Assembly (NCBI RefSeq): GCF_003751445.1
Contig: NZ_RJUU01000003.1
Span: 992,001-1,056,000 of the forward strand
Direction of reading: 5' to 3'
DNA length: 64,000 nucleotides
DNA from: Streptomyces sp. 840.1
GTDB taxonomy: Bacteria; Actinomycetota; Actinomycetes; Streptomycetales; Streptomycetaceae
Part shown: piece after piece, positions 34,291 to 43,706 of the stretch
How positions within the stretch are numbered: position 1 is the first letter of the stretch
How the letters are laid out: every line of letters starts with the position of its first letter
Position numbers and translations under genes: made by a program
Notes under the pieces: generated by a model
Databases searched by the model: none
What the model was told of the DNA's origin: nothing
The model's input: only the letters and a program-made list of their open reading frames with translations

Positions 34291-37200
34291 CTTTCCCGGT
34301 CACGGTCCTGGGCTGCGCCGGGGCCTGTCGCGGGCGCAGCGGTGAGCGTCCGGACCGCCTCCCGCAGCCCGTCCCGCCCCAGGGCGGCGTACCGCGCCAC
34401 GGCGTCAGCGTACGCCGCCCCGTCGGCGTCCTCGGCCGCCTGCCGGGCGCGGGCCCGCGACATCGTCGGCTGGAACTCCCGCAGCGCACCGAGCCGTTCG
34501 GCCAGCGCGATCATGCCTGCGGCCGAGGCGTCGCCGGACGCGAGCCCCGCCGAACCGAGCGCGTGCAGCACCGTCCCGGCCACGGGAAGCTCCATGGGCG
34601 GTCCGGCGGCCGGCGTCCGCAGGAGCCGCCGCAGCCGGTCCACCACCTCCGCGACGGACCGGAGGTGGCCGGCGTGTGCGTGAGCCGTCACCGCAACCGA
34701 CTGGATCTCCAGCGCCCACGGGTCGGCCCACGGGTCGCCGCCGTACATCGGGCCGGCCCCGGGCAGCCGGTCCACGGCCTCGCGCCACAGCCCGAGCCCG
34801 GCCTCCGTCAGCCCTCGGGCGAGCGCGATCTCGGCGCGCACGCCGAGGTCGGGGCTGTAGAAGGGGTCCTGCTGCGGCGTGCCGTCACCCTCCGCCTCCC
34901 GCAGCCAGTGCTCGGCCTCGTCGGGGTCGCCGCGCTGCAGGCAGGCGAGGGCCAGGCCGCTGCGGATGCCGATGTAGTCGTGTTCGTCGCCGAGCCGGGG
35001 CAGTGCCTCCAGCGCGGTCCTCAGATAGCCGTACGCCACGTCGCCCCGCCCTGTCTTCAGGCACAGCTCGCTCACCCGGGACAGGCTCATGACCTGCATG
35101 GCCGGGTTGTCGACCGGTCCCAGTGCGGCGATCATCCGGCGTGCCGAGGCGAGCGCCCGGTCGATCTCGTGCTCGTACTCCCAGACGTAGGTGGCGGTGC
35201 ACTCCGCCACGCCGGCGACGAGCGGCTGCTCGCTCCCGCAGAGCTCGCGCAGCACGTCGTAGCCGGGGGGCAGTATCGCGGGGAGCGCGCTCAGTACGGT
35301 CGCGGCGGCCCGCAGCAGCGTGTCCGGTCGGGCCGGCGGCAGCCTCCGGAGGGTGACGAGCTGGCGCACGGCGCGCGGGCCCTGGCACATCAGCACGGTC
35401 GCGGTGCACAACACCGCGGCGGAGCGGGCGACTTCGACGTAGTCGGGCCCCGGCCGGTAGTGCGAGAGCGGTGGGCCGGTGTCCGCCGCGAGGGCGGTGA
35501 GGCGGGGAAGGTTGGAATCGGTGAACCACAGGGCGGCCAGCACGGCGGTGAGAGCGGCGGTGGAGGGGCCGTCGGTACGGGCCAGGGCCTGCCGCAGGGC
35601 CGACACGAGGTTGTCCTGCTCGGCCTTGGTCCGCTCCCAGGCGGCCGGCCGGTCCGGGCCGCAGAGCACCTCGTGGTGCGCGACCCCGAAGTCCCGCGCC
35701 CAGACGAGGAACCGGCCGGCGGCCTCCTCGTCCTCGCCCGCCTCCGCCCGCCGGGCCGCGCTGAACTCCCGTACGGTCTCCAGCATCCGGAACCGCACAC
35801 CGGCCGGGGTGTCCGTGACGGTGATCAGCGACTGGCCGGCCAGCTGCTCGACGAGGAGCAGCGCGTCCTCACCGATGACCTGCTCCGCCGCATCGCCGGA
35901 GAAGCCGCCCGGGAAGACGGACAGGGTGCGCAGCGCGGCCTGGGCGTCCCGCGTGAGCAGGTTCCAGCTCCACTCCACGACCGCGTGCAGTGTGCGGTGG
36001 CGCTCCGGCACGCCCCGTACCCCGCCGCGCAGCAGCGCGAACCGGTCACCGAGGCGGCGGGCGATCTCCGGCACCGAGAGCACCCGTACCCGGGCCGCCG
36101 CCAGCTCCACGGCCAGCGGCAGCCCGTCGAGGTGGCGGCACAGCCCTGCCACGGAGTCCGGCGGCAGCCGCACGCCGGGGCGGGTGGCTCGGGCCCGCTG
36201 GGTGAACAGCTCGACGGAGGTGTCGAGACCCAGCTCCGGCAGCGGGTACACCGCCTCCGACGACAGGCCGAGCGGGGCGCGTCCGGTGGCGAGCACCCGA
36301 AGGTCCGCAGAGGACGCGACCAAAGCCTGTACGAGGCCGGCGGCGCCCCGGACGACCTGCTCGCAGTTGTCCAGGACGAGCAGCGCGGACCCGGGGCCGA
36401 GCACACCGAGGATCCCGGCCACCGGGTCGGCCGGGACATGGCCGGCCAGGGCGCCGGGCCGTCCCTCGCCCACGCCGAGCGCGGAGGCCACCTCCGCCGC
36501 CACGTCCGCGTCCGCGGTGACACCGGCGAGCGGCACGAAGTACACCACGCGCTGCTCGGCCCGCCGGCTGACGGCGTGCGCGAGCCGGGTCTTGCCGAGG
36601 CCGCCGGGGCCGACGACGGTGACGGCGCGGGATGCGCGCAGCAGCCGTTCCACCGCCGCGATGTCCTCGTGGCGGCCCAGGAGCGGGTTCGGCTCGTGCG
36701 GCACGCCGTGCCTGACGACCGGCGGCTCGCCGCACAGCAGCTCGTGCTGGAGGGCCCGGAGCCCGGTGCCCGGATCGGTGCCGAGCCCGTCGCGCAGCTC
36801 GCGGCGGTACGCCTCGTACCGGTTCAGCGCGGCGGACGGGCCCGCCGTCGCCGCCTCGCCGCGCAGCAGTTCGGCCAGCACCTCCTCGTCGTGCGGACGG
36901 TCGGACGCGGCCTCGGCCAGCGGCCCGGCCGCCTCCGCGTACCGCCCGAGGCGGGCGAGCGCGAGGGCCCGCGCGCGTACGAGGGCGCGGCGGACGGGAG
37001 CGCGCTCGGCGCGCAGCGCGGCCACCGGGCCGGCCGCGCCGCCGGCCCCGTCGCCCGCGCCCTCCCAGAGCCGGAGCCCGGCCTCGGCCTCCGCCAGCGA
37101 TCCAGTGTGGTCGCCGGCCCTGGCCCGGTCCGCGCTCGCACCGGCGCGCAGCAGGAGGACGGAGCTGTCGACACGGTCCTCGTCGAGCGCGAGCCGGTAC

Positions 37201-37445
37201 CCGTTCGGCGTGGCCACCAGGACGCCGGCGTCCAGCTGCGCCCGCGCCCTGGACACCAGGACCTGCACCGCTTTTCCCGGCCGCTGCGGCAGCTCGTCCG
37301 GCCACAGCCCCGCCACGAGCCGCTCGGTGCTGCAGCCGGTGCGCAGGTCGCCGGCGAGCAGCGCGAGCAGACCGCGGAGCCGGGGTGCGGTGATCTCCTG
37401 CCCGCGATAGGCGACACGCGGCAGCAGGGTCAGATCGGTGGTCAC
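34248..37445 (-). CDS. Large SARP/AfsR-type regulator: BTAD, NB-ARC ATPase and TPR-like domains
   Basis: A 1065-residue STAND-type regulator. Residues 1-85 form an OmpR-like winged helix for DNA binding (LLALLAGDLRTGCSTERLVAGLWPD, by position), about 90-245 the bacterial transcriptional activation domain, about 265-500 an NB-ARC ATPase with P-loop VVGPGGLGKTRLA and Walker B LLVLDNCE, and the remainder helical TPR-like repeats. Such proteins integrate a signal through ATP-dependent oligomerisation and activate promoters with 11-bp heptamer repeats. Repeats of that kind precede the neighbouring ABC exporter, a probable target. It is divergent from a LysR gene. ATG at 37445 has no obvious ribosome site. 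Confidence 0.92.
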   Translation of the reverse strand: MTTDLTLLPRVAYRGQEITAPRLRGLLALLAGDLRTGCSTERLVAGLWPDELPQRPGKAVQVLVSRARAQLDAGVLVATPNGYRLALDEDRVDSSVLLLRAGASADRARAGDHTGSLAEAEAGLRLWEGAGDGAGGAAGPVAALRAERAPVRRALVRARALALARLGRYAEAAGPLAEAASDRPHDEEVLAELLRGEAATAGPSAALNRYEAYRRELRDGLGTDPGTGLRALQHELLCGEPPVVRHGVPHEPNPLLGRHEDIAAVERLLRASRAVTVVGPGGLGKTRLAHAVSRRAEQRVVYFVPLAGVTADADVAAEVASALGVGEGRPGALAGHVPADPVAGILGVLGPGSALLVLDNCEQVVRGAAGLVQALVASSADLRVLATGRAPLGLSSEAVYPLPELGLDTSVELFTQRARATRPGVRLPPDSVAGLCRHLDGLPLAVELAAARVRVLSVPEIARRLGDRFALLRGGVRGVPERHRTLHAVVEWSWNLLTRDAQAALRTLSVFPGGFSGDAAEQVIGEDALLLVEQLAGQSLITVTDTPAGVRFRMLETVREFSAARRAEAGEDEEAAGRFLVWARDFGVAHHEVLCGPDRPAAWERTKAEQDNLVSALRQALARTDGPSTAALTAVLAALWFTDSNLPRLTALAADTGPPLSHYRPGPDYVEVARSAAVLCTATVLMCQGPRAVRQLVTLRRLPPARPDTLLRAAATVLSALPAILPPGYDVLRELCGSEQPLVAGVAECTATYVWEYEHEIDRALASARRMIAALGPVDNPAMQVMSLSRVSELCLKTGRGDVAYGYLRTALEALPRLGDEHDYIGIRSGLALACLQRGDPDEAEHWLREAEGDGTPQQDPFYSPDLGVRAEIALARGLTEAGLGLWREAVDRLPGAGPMYGGDPWADPWALEIQSVAVTAHAHAGHLRSVAEVVDRLRRLLRTPAAGPPMELPVAGTVLHALGSAGLASGDASAAGMIALAERLGALREFQPTMSRARARQAAEDADGAAYADAVARYAALGRDGLREAVRTLTAAPATGPGAAQDRDRESYFGSRPNNEVDHQ

Positions 37446-37522
37446 CCGTGCAGATTAGCCAAGCCCCGGCCACCGGAGCCCGCCCCGCCGCTCCGCACGA
37501 TTGCCAGCAGCCCACGGGGGCC

Positions 37523-37537
37523 ATAACTTTCGCTTAT
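37523..37537. promoter_or_regulatory. LysR-type box overlapping the LysR start codon
   Basis: ATAA-N7-TTAT (37523-37537) fits the T-N11-A palindrome of LysR regulators. It lies in the 90-bp divergent spacer and covers the first two bases of the LysR ATG, so binding would repress the regulator's own translation start or transcription. Confidence 0.5.
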
Positions 37538-38498
37538 GGAGCTGGAGTTGCGCCATCTGCGTACGGTACGTGCCATCGCCGACACCGGAAGTCTCACCAA
37601 GGCGGCCGCCGCGCTCGGGCTCGCGCAGCCCGCGTTGAGCGCGCAGTTGCGGCGGATCGAGAAGGCGCTCGGGGGCCCGCTGTTCGACCGGGACCACACG
37701 GGTGCGCGGCCGACGCCCCTGGGTGAGCTGGTGCTCGAACGGGCCCGGGTGGTGCTGCCCGCCGTCAGCGGACTCCAGGCGGAGGCTGTTCGGTTCGCCA
37801 ATGCGCGCGGGGCCATGGAGCGGTTCCGGCTGGGCGGCACGCACGGCCCGTTGCTCGGCGGACTCGTCGACCGGCTGGCCGAGGCGCACCCGGCCGCGCC
37901 GGTGTCCACGTACACCAGCTGGTCGGTGGCCGAGATCTCGGCCCAGCTGATCGACGGACGGCTCGACTTCGCACTCATCGGCGCCTGCGGTGAGAGCCCG
38001 CCGCCGGACGCGGACCGGCTGACGTGGCAGGTCGTCGGGATCGATCCGGTCTTCGTGATGCTGCCGGAGGACCATCCGCTGGCCGGGGAGCCCGAGCTGG
38101 AGCTGTCCGCGCTGGCGGACGAGTGCTGGGCCGACGTGCCGGGCGACGGCTGCTTCGCGGACTGCTTCGTGGCGGCCTGCGCGGGGGCGGGCTTCAGCCC
38201 GGTGTCGGTGTACGAGACGGACACCGTGTCGGTGGTGCACCTGGTGCGGGTGGGGCGCGCCGTCGGGCTGTGCCGGGCAACGTTCCCGCCGACGCCCGGC
38301 GTGGTGACCCGTCCGATCACCGGCTCGCCGCTGAGCTGGCGCCATCTGCTGGGCTGGCATCCGCGCTCGGCGGCCGCGTCGGCGGCGGCCCCGGCGGTAA
38401 GCGGACACACCCGGGCGTCGTACGCCGAGGCGGTGGAGCGCAGCGAGAGCTGCGCGCGCTGGCTGGCCGCGCATCCCCGCTTCGGCGCGACGTCCTGA
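37536..38498 (+). CDS. LysR-family transcriptional regulator
   Basis: This 320-residue LysR protein has an N-terminal winged helix-turn-helix (ELRHLRTVRAIADTGSLTKAAA and ALSAQLRRIE, residues 4-45) and a two-lobed effector domain (FRLGGTHGPLLGGL near 98, DFALIGACGES near 144). It is divergent from the BTAD regulator and precedes the convergent pterin dehydratase gene. Targets cannot be read directly; the operator over its start codon argues for autoregulation and perhaps control of the BTAD gene. Confidence 0.92.
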   Translation: MELELRHLRTVRAIADTGSLTKAAAALGLAQPALSAQLRRIEKALGGPLFDRDHTGARPTPLGELVLERARVVLPAVSGLQAEAVRFANARGAMERFRLGGTHGPLLGGLVDRLAEAHPAAPVSTYTSWSVAEISAQLIDGRLDFALIGACGESPPPDADRLTWQVVGIDPVFVMLPEDHPLAGEPELELSALADECWADVPGDGCFADCFVAACAGAGFSPVSVYETDTVSVVHLVRVGRAVGLCRATFPPTPGVVTRPITGSPLSWRHLLGWHPRSAAASAAAPAVSGHTRASYAEAVERSESCARWLAAHPRFGATS

Positions 38499-38536
38499 CG
38501 GCGCGGGCTGATCCACCAGGGATTATGGGACAGCCC

Positions 38537-38842
38537 TCAGCGCGCCCCGTGGCCCGGGGCGACGGCCGCGACCCTGGCGGCGAGCGTCAGGTCCTTCTCG
38601 GTGACCTTTCCGCCCGCGTCGTGGGAGTTCACCGAGAGCGCGACGGTGTCGTACCCGAGCGTCAGATCGGAGTGGTGGTTCAGCTCGTCCTGGATCTGGG
38701 CGACGTGGACGGTGAGCCCGGCGGCGGCGAAGTGCGACGGGAGCCGGTAGGTGCGGGTGATCCGGTCCCCCTCCAGCGTCCAGCCGGGCAGTTCGCCCAG
38801 CCGGTTCTCGATCTCGTTCCGCGGCAGCGGTTCGGCAGGCAT
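38537..38842 (-). CDS. 4a-hydroxytetrahydrobiopterin dehydratase (pterin-4a-carbinolamine dehydratase)
   Basis: A 101-residue protein of the PCD/DCoH family, full length. The active-site signature is present: ELNHHSDLTLGYDTVALSV with the two adjacent histidines, then NSHDAGG. The enzyme dehydrates 4a-hydroxytetrahydropterin to quinonoid dihydropterin to recycle the cofactor of aromatic amino acid hydroxylases. No hydroxylase gene lies nearby, so it may serve a partner elsewhere. It is divergent from the XRE regulator (63 nt apart). Confidence 0.92.
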   Translation of the reverse strand: MPAEPLPRNEIENRLGELPGWTLEGDRITRTYRLPSHFAAAGLTVHVAQIQDELNHHSDLTLGYDTVALSVNSHDAGGKVTEKDLTLAARVAAVAPGHGAR

Positions 38843-38905
38843 GCGGTTGCTCCCTCACTCGTGGTCGGTGCCGGTCGGCGGTGCCGGTGACGTTACGGTC
38901 TCGCC

Positions 38906-39712
38906 ATGACAACTGTCGCGCTTGACACGGGGGTAGGGCCGCTGCTGCGCAGCTGGCGGGAGCGGAGCCGGATCAGCCAGTTGGAGCTCGCGCTGCGGGC
39001 AGACTCCTCGGCCCGGCACATCTCCTTCATCGAGACGGGCCGGGCCCGCCCCAGCGAGGAGATGGTCCTGCGGCTGGCGGAGCACCTGAACGTGCCCGTC
39101 CGGGAACGCAACGCGCTTCTGGTGGTGGCCGGTTACGCGCCCCGCTACACGGAGACCGCGCTCGACGACCCGGCGATGGGCGCGCTGCGCGAGGGGATGG
39201 ACCGGCTGGTCCAGGGGTACGACCCGTATCCGGCGCTCGTCGTGGACGGCATGTACGACGTGGTGGCCGCCAATCAGGGGATCGCCCGGCTGACCGCGGG
39301 CGTGGCGGAGCACCTGCTCGCCCCGCCGCTGAACGCGATGCGGCTCACGCTGCACCCGGAGGGGCTGGCCCCTCGGATCCGCAACCTGCGCGAGTGGCGG
39401 ACCGATCTGCTGGCGCAGATGGAGCGTCAGATCGCCCTGGTCCGTTCGGCGGAGCTGCGTGCGCTGTACGAGGAGGTCGCGGGCTATCCGGTGGCGCCGA
39501 GGCCGGACGGTCAGGAGTGGGACGAGCCCTCGTCGTCGGTGCCGTTCGCGCTGCCGCTGCTGATCGAGCAGGACGGCCGGCTGCTCTCGTTCGTCGCGTC
39601 CATCGCCACGTTCAACACACCGATGGACGTGACGGTCTCGGAGCTGGCCATCGAGACGTTCCTGCCCGCCGACGCCGAGACCGCGGCGTACCTGCGCTCG
39701 CTCGATTCCTGA
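38906..39712 (+). CDS. XRE-family regulator with MmyB-like ligand domain
   Basis: This 268-residue protein has an N-terminal helix-turn-helix (about 9-65: LRSWRERSRISQLELALRA and RHISFIETGRARPS) and a C-terminal MmyB-like domain that binds fatty acid or small ligands in related proteins (LVVDGMYDVVAANQGIARL near 112, MDVTVSELAIETFLPAD near 237). These regulators are abundant in Streptomyces and usually control an adjacent short-chain dehydrogenase or similar gene. The divergent partner here is the pterin dehydratase. Confidence 0.92.
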   Translation: MTTVALDTGVGPLLRSWRERSRISQLELALRADSSARHISFIETGRARPSEEMVLRLAEHLNVPVRERNALLVVAGYAPRYTETALDDPAMGALREGMDRLVQGYDPYPALVVDGMYDVVAANQGIARLTAGVAEHLLAPPLNAMRLTLHPEGLAPRIRNLREWRTDLLAQMERQIALVRSAELRALYEEVAGYPVAPRPDGQEWDEPSSSVPFALPLLIEQDGRLLSFVASIATFNTPMDVTVSELAIETFLPADAETAAYLRSLDS

Positions 39713-39740
39713 CGGTGCTGCGCCGGGCCCGTCCCGGCGG

Positions 39741-40484
39741 TCACTTCTTGACGACGGGCCTGCTCCACGGGCCGTCGTCGCGCGCCAGGACCCGCGCGGC
39801 CAGGCACACCACCGCGAGGATCGCCACGGCCAGGACCAGCGGCAGGACCGGGTGCCCGTGCAGTACGGCCACCGCTCCGACCAGGGCACCGGCCAGCATG
39901 GCGGCGGCCGAGAGGATCCGGCGGCCGGCCCGGCTGCCGCCGCCCCCGGCGAGCCGCCCGTCGGAGGCGATGCCGGTGATGGTCAGCGTGAGCACGGTGG
40001 TGGTGAGGTCGGGTACGGCGAGCGCCCGCGAGACGGCGTTCTGCACGCCGAGGCCCAGGGCGAGCAGCACGATGAGGGCGAACCGTACGCCGCCGTCGTA
40101 CGGGCTGCCCGAGGCCAGCGTGACGACCAGGGCGGCCAGTACGCACAGGGTCTCGACGCACAGCGCGTGCAGCAGCATGCGGCCGCGGTGGGCGTGGGAG
40201 TGGTGGACGAGCAGACCGCCGGCCAGTGCCCCGGCCGCGAAGGCGGCGAGCGCGACGAGCGAGGCGGCCAGCGAGAAGCCCGGGGCGCCGGCGAAGGCGA
40301 AGCCGGAGAAGACCACGTTGCCGGTCATGTTCGCAACGAAGACCCGGCCCAGTTGCAGATAACTGACGGCGTCGACCAGTCCGGTGACGACGGTCAGGGC
40401 AAGCATCAGCGGCGGCAGCGGCCCGTGCCGGTCGTTCATGTCAGGTACGAGGGTGGTCCATGCCTCACGCAGCACGACGGGCAC
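39741..40484 (-). CDS. DUF1275 (YoaK-type) membrane protein
   Basis: A 247-residue integral membrane protein of the DUF1275 family with six to seven hydrophobic segments. Family landmarks are GLVDAVSYLQLGRVFVANMTGN (about 35-56, by position), LGLGVQNAVSRALAVPDLTTTVLT (about 140-163), and paired helices at the C-terminus. Function is unknown. GTG at 40484 is chosen because GGAG lies 7 nt upstream; a downstream ATG at 40439 has no ribosome site. It is convergent with the XRE gene and lies 130 nt downstream of secDF. Confidence 0.88.
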   Translation of the reverse strand: MPVVLREAWTTLVPDMNDRHGPLPPLMLALTVVTGLVDAVSYLQLGRVFVANMTGNVVFSGFAFAGAPGFSLAASLVALAAFAAGALAGGLLVHHSHAHRGRMLLHALCVETLCVLAALVVTLASGSPYDGGVRFALIVLLALGLGVQNAVSRALAVPDLTTTVLTLTITGIASDGRLAGGGGSRAGRRILSAAAMLAGALVGAVAVLHGHPVLPLVLAVAILAVVCLAARVLARDDGPWSRPVVKK

Positions 40485-40614
40485 GGGCTCGCTCCGATCA
40501 GTGGGTGGTCGATCGTGATTGTGCCGTCGCGCCCGGTACGAATGCCACGACCGACGCGCCTTACCCCCGCGCCGATGGGGCGGCGCGGGGGCGAGGCAGG
40601 GGAAGCGGCCGGGG

Positions 40615-42912
40615 CTACACGCGTGCCCCGTTGTCGAGCGGGTCCCGGCGCCCGGCGCCTGGTCTGCCGCGCGGGGCGCCCTTGCGGACCGGCGGCGGAG
40701 CCTTGCTGCCGCGTTCCAGGAGCAGCGCGGCCGGCACCGCGGTCATGACCGAGGAGTACGTTCCGACGACGATGCCGATCAGCAGGGCGAGGGCGAAGTC
40801 CGCGAGCGAGTCGCCGCCCAGGACGGCCAGCGCGACGAGGATGAACAGGGCGCCCATCCCGGTGTTGACGGTTCTGGGCACCGTCTGCAGGACGGCCCGG
40901 TTCGCCACGCTCCCCAGCGGCTCGCGGCGGGCCCTGGCCCACAGCTCCCGCACCCGGTCGAAGACCACCACCGAGTCGTTGACGGAGTAGCCGATGACGG
41001 TCAGGAGCGCCGCCAGGAAGATGCCGTCCACGGTGCGTCCCAGCCAGGCGAAGGCGCCGACCAGAATGATCACGTCGTGGACCAGTGCCCCGACCGAGGC
41101 CACCGCGAACGTCCAGCGGAACCGGACCGCCAGATAGACGAGTTGGACGAGTACGGCGATGGCCAGCGCGATCAACGCGTTGCGCCGCAGTTCGTCGCCC
41201 AGGCTGGGCCCGATGAGCTCGTCCCGGACCTTGGTGGTCTCGCCGCCCTCCTGGGCCAGCGCGGCGCGCAGGGTGTGCTCGCCGGCGTTGTCGAGCGCTC
41301 CGGTCCGCACCGAGATGTCGCCCGCGCCCGCCGTGGTGACCTCGGCGTCGGCGAAGCCCGCGCCGGCCAGCGCGGAACGGGCCGTCTCCACGTCGACCGG
41401 GCGGCTGGTCGCGTACTCGACGAGGCGGCCGCCGGTGAACTCGACGCCGAGGTTGACCCCACGCACCAGGATGCCGGTCACGGCGACGGCGACCAGCACC
41501 GCGGAGACCAGCAGCCAGCGCCGCGGGGAGCGCATCAGCTGCGGATCGCGGCGGTTCAGCCAGGTCCGCACCCGGCCGGGGCTCGCGATGCCGTTGATGC
41601 CCCGGTAGTCACCGACGAACGTGGAGCCCGCGGCGATCTCGGTGAGGGCGCGGGCGATGACCAGCGCGGAGAACATCGACGCGAGGACCCCGATGCCGAG
41701 GGTGACGCCGAAGCCCTTGACCGGTCCCGAGCCGAGGAAGAAGAGCAGCCCCGCAGCGATCAGCGTCGTCACGTTGGAGTCCGCGACGGCGCTCCAGGCA
41801 TGGCGGAATCCGGCGGTCAGCGAGGTCCGCAGGGGACGGCCCGGATGCTGTGCGTGTTCCTCCCTGGCCCGTTCGAAGACCAGCACGTTGGCGTCGACCG
41901 CCATGCCGATGGCCAGGACGAAGCCGGCGAGTCCGGGCAGGGTGAGCGTGACGCCGAGTGCGACGAGCGCCGCGTATGAGATCACTCCGTAGGCGCCGAG
42001 CGCGACGGCGGCGAGGGCGCCGAACAGCCGGTAGACGACGGTGATGAACAGCGCCGTGGCCGCGGCGCCGATGAGGGCGGCTCGGGCGCTGGCGTCGATG
42101 GCGGCGGCGCCGAGCGTCGGGCCGACGGTCCGCTGCTCGACGATCTCGACGGGCACCGGCAGTGCGCCGCCCTGGATCAGCAGCGCGAGTTCGCGGGCCT
42201 CGTCGGCGCTGAAGGAGCCGGTGATCTGAGTGGACCCGGAGGGCAGACCGGTGTCGCAGCCGACGGTCGGGGAGACCTGCGGCGAGGAGATCACCTGCTT
42301 GTCCAGGACGATGGCGACCCGGCGCCGCTCGTCGGCGACCGGGTGGCACGCCGCCTCGCCGGTCAGCCTGGTCCAGTCCCGCCCGGCGTCCTTGTGGAAG
42401 TCGAGGGAGACGGACCAGCCGGCGCCCTGCTGGGCGTCGAACGAGGCGGAGGCGTCCTTGACGCCCGCGCCGGAGAGCGCGGCAGGGCCGAGCGCGAGGC
42501 GGCGGCCCTGCTCGTCGGGGAGCACCGTCGTGTCCTCTGCCCCCGGGCCGTCGGGCGCTCCGGGGCCCTGTACGGCGTGGAAGGTCAGCTGGGCGGTTCT
42601 GCCGATGACCTCGGCGGCCTTGCGCGGGTCCTGGACGTCCGGGAGTTCGACGATGATCCGGTCCTCGCCGGAGCGGGTCAGGGTCGGTTCCGCGACGCCG
42701 AGCGAGTCGATGCGCTTACGCAGCACCTCCAGGGTGCGGTCGGTGCTCTCGCGGTCCGCCTTCGCGGTGGCGGAGTCCTTGGCCTGGAGCACCATCCTGG
42801 TGCCGCCCTGGAGATCGAGGCCGAGTCTGGGGGACATGGTCAGCGTGATGAGCACGGCTACGAGCAGTACGGCCGCAGCCAGCACCGCCCGCACCGTGGT
42901 GGCGCGAGTCAT
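40615..42912 (-). CDS. secDF: SecDF fusion, protein translocase accessory subunit
   Basis: This 765-residue fusion of SecD and SecF uses the proton motive force to pull exported proteins out of the SecYEG channel. The N-terminal helix (about 8-28) is followed by the SecD extracytoplasmic region (GLDLQGGTRMVLQAK) and five helices with the conserved GMAVDANVLVFER. The SecF half begins near 430 with FTGGRLVEY and carries GYSVNDSVVVFDR. Both aspartate motifs are intact. GGAGG is 6-7 nt before the ATG at 42912. Streptomyces usually also has separate secD and secF in the ruvC region, so this is probably a second copy. It lies downstream of the actin-like and secreted-protein genes. Confidence 0.93.
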   Translation of the reverse strand: MTRATTVRAVLAAAVLLVAVLITLTMSPRLGLDLQGGTRMVLQAKDSATAKADRESTDRTLEVLRKRIDSLGVAEPTLTRSGEDRIIVELPDVQDPRKAAEVIGRTAQLTFHAVQGPGAPDGPGAEDTTVLPDEQGRRLALGPAALSGAGVKDASASFDAQQGAGWSVSLDFHKDAGRDWTRLTGEAACHPVADERRRVAIVLDKQVISSPQVSPTVGCDTGLPSGSTQITGSFSADEARELALLIQGGALPVPVEIVEQRTVGPTLGAAAIDASARAALIGAAATALFITVVYRLFGALAAVALGAYGVISYAALVALGVTLTLPGLAGFVLAIGMAVDANVLVFERAREEHAQHPGRPLRTSLTAGFRHAWSAVADSNVTTLIAAGLLFFLGSGPVKGFGVTLGIGVLASMFSALVIARALTEIAAGSTFVGDYRGINGIASPGRVRTWLNRRDPQLMRSPRRWLLVSAVLVAVAVTGILVRGVNLGVEFTGGRLVEYATSRPVDVETARSALAGAGFADAEVTTAGAGDISVRTGALDNAGEHTLRAALAQEGGETTKVRDELIGPSLGDELRRNALIALAIAVLVQLVYLAVRFRWTFAVASVGALVHDVIILVGAFAWLGRTVDGIFLAALLTVIGYSVNDSVVVFDRVRELWARARREPLGSVANRAVLQTVPRTVNTGMGALFILVALAVLGGDSLADFALALLIGIVVGTYSSVMTAVPAALLLERGSKAPPPVRKGAPRGRPGAGRRDPLDNGARV

Positions 42913-42944
42913 GGGTTTCCTCCGAGGGGCGCCGGGCCCCTCGG

Positions 42945-43706
42945 TCAGGGTGCCGCGGCAGGGGTACGGGACGGGACCGGTGACAGGTCCCACGGCCGGT
43001 GAACGGCCCGGCCCGGAGGCCCGCGCACACCGGGCAGCGCGGCGCGGAAGCGGTGGGCCGCGGCGGCCGGGGGTGCGGCCGGAAGGCTTGCGGGGACGGG
43101 GTGCGGCGGCAGGAGACCGGGCGGGCGCGGGAGCGGGGCGCCGGGTCCGGGCGGCGGAAGGTGCTGAGGGGGACGGGGATGCTCGGCGGCGGCCCACGGC
43201 CGGGGCGCGGTCACCGGCCCCGGCCGGAGCCCTTCGGCAACGGCGCCGGCCCGGGTCCGGGTATGCGTGTGCGCACCGGTACGGGTGGCGGCGGTGCCGG
43301 GATCGTGGCTGGTGCGACTGCCGGGGTTGAGCCCGGGGCGCGGAATCGGGCCGGGCGCGGCGCCGGTGCTGAGCCCGGTGCCTGTGCCGAGCCTGGCGCT
43401 GGTGCTGAGCCCGGCGCCGAGCCCGGTGCCTGTGCCGAGCCCGGCTCTGGTGCTGAGCCCGGCGCTGGTGCCGAGCCCGGCGCTGGTGCCGGTGCCGAGC
43501 CCGGCGGGGGGCACCGGGCCGGCCGACGTCCGGGCGGGCAGCCCGGCTCCGACGGCGGCGGGCGCACCGCCTGCGACAGCGAGGACCGCGAGGAGCAGCG
43601 CGGCGAGGTACCGCCGCGCCGAAGCCGCGCGGCGGCGGCGCGGCGGGGTGTCCGGCCCGTCCTGCGGGTGCGCGTCGCCCCGGGGCGCCCCCGGGAGGGG
43701 GGTCAC
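42945..43706 (-). CDS. Predicted secreted low-complexity protein
   Basis: A GTG at 43706 overlaps the stop of the actin-like gene (GTGA). The 253-residue product has an arginine-rich start and hydrophobic stretch (RRYLAALLLAVLAVAGG, about 33-49) ending in small residues, a good Sec signal peptide or anchor. The rest is low complexity: Gly/Thr/Leu/Ser runs such as GLGTGTSAGLGTSAGLSTRA, then a Pro/Ala/His-rich tail. Third codon positions are strongly G/C in this frame. No family is recognised. The position between an actin-like ATPase and SecDF suggests a cell-envelope role. Other frames are also open here, so the gene call is moderate. Confidence 0.55.
   Translation of the reverse strand: MTPLPGAPRGDAHPQDGPDTPPRRRRAASARRYLAALLLAVLAVAGGAPAAVGAGLPARTSAGPVPPAGLGTGTSAGLGTSAGLSTRAGLGTGTGLGAGLSTSARLGTGTGLSTGAAPGPIPRPGLNPGSRTSHDPGTAATRTGAHTHTRTRAGAVAEGLRPGPVTAPRPWAAAEHPRPPQHLPPPGPGAPLPRPPGLLPPHPVPASLPAAPPAAAAHRFRAALPGVRGPPGRAVHRPWDLSPVPSRTPAAAP
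43370..43510. repeat. Imperfect short repeats encoding the Gly/Leu/Thr-rich segment
   Basis: Units like GAGCCCGGCGCTGGTGCC recur with small changes between about 43370 and 43510. They code on the minus strand for the repeated G-L-G-T-G-T-S-A pattern and are likely to vary in copy number between strains. Confidence 0.7.
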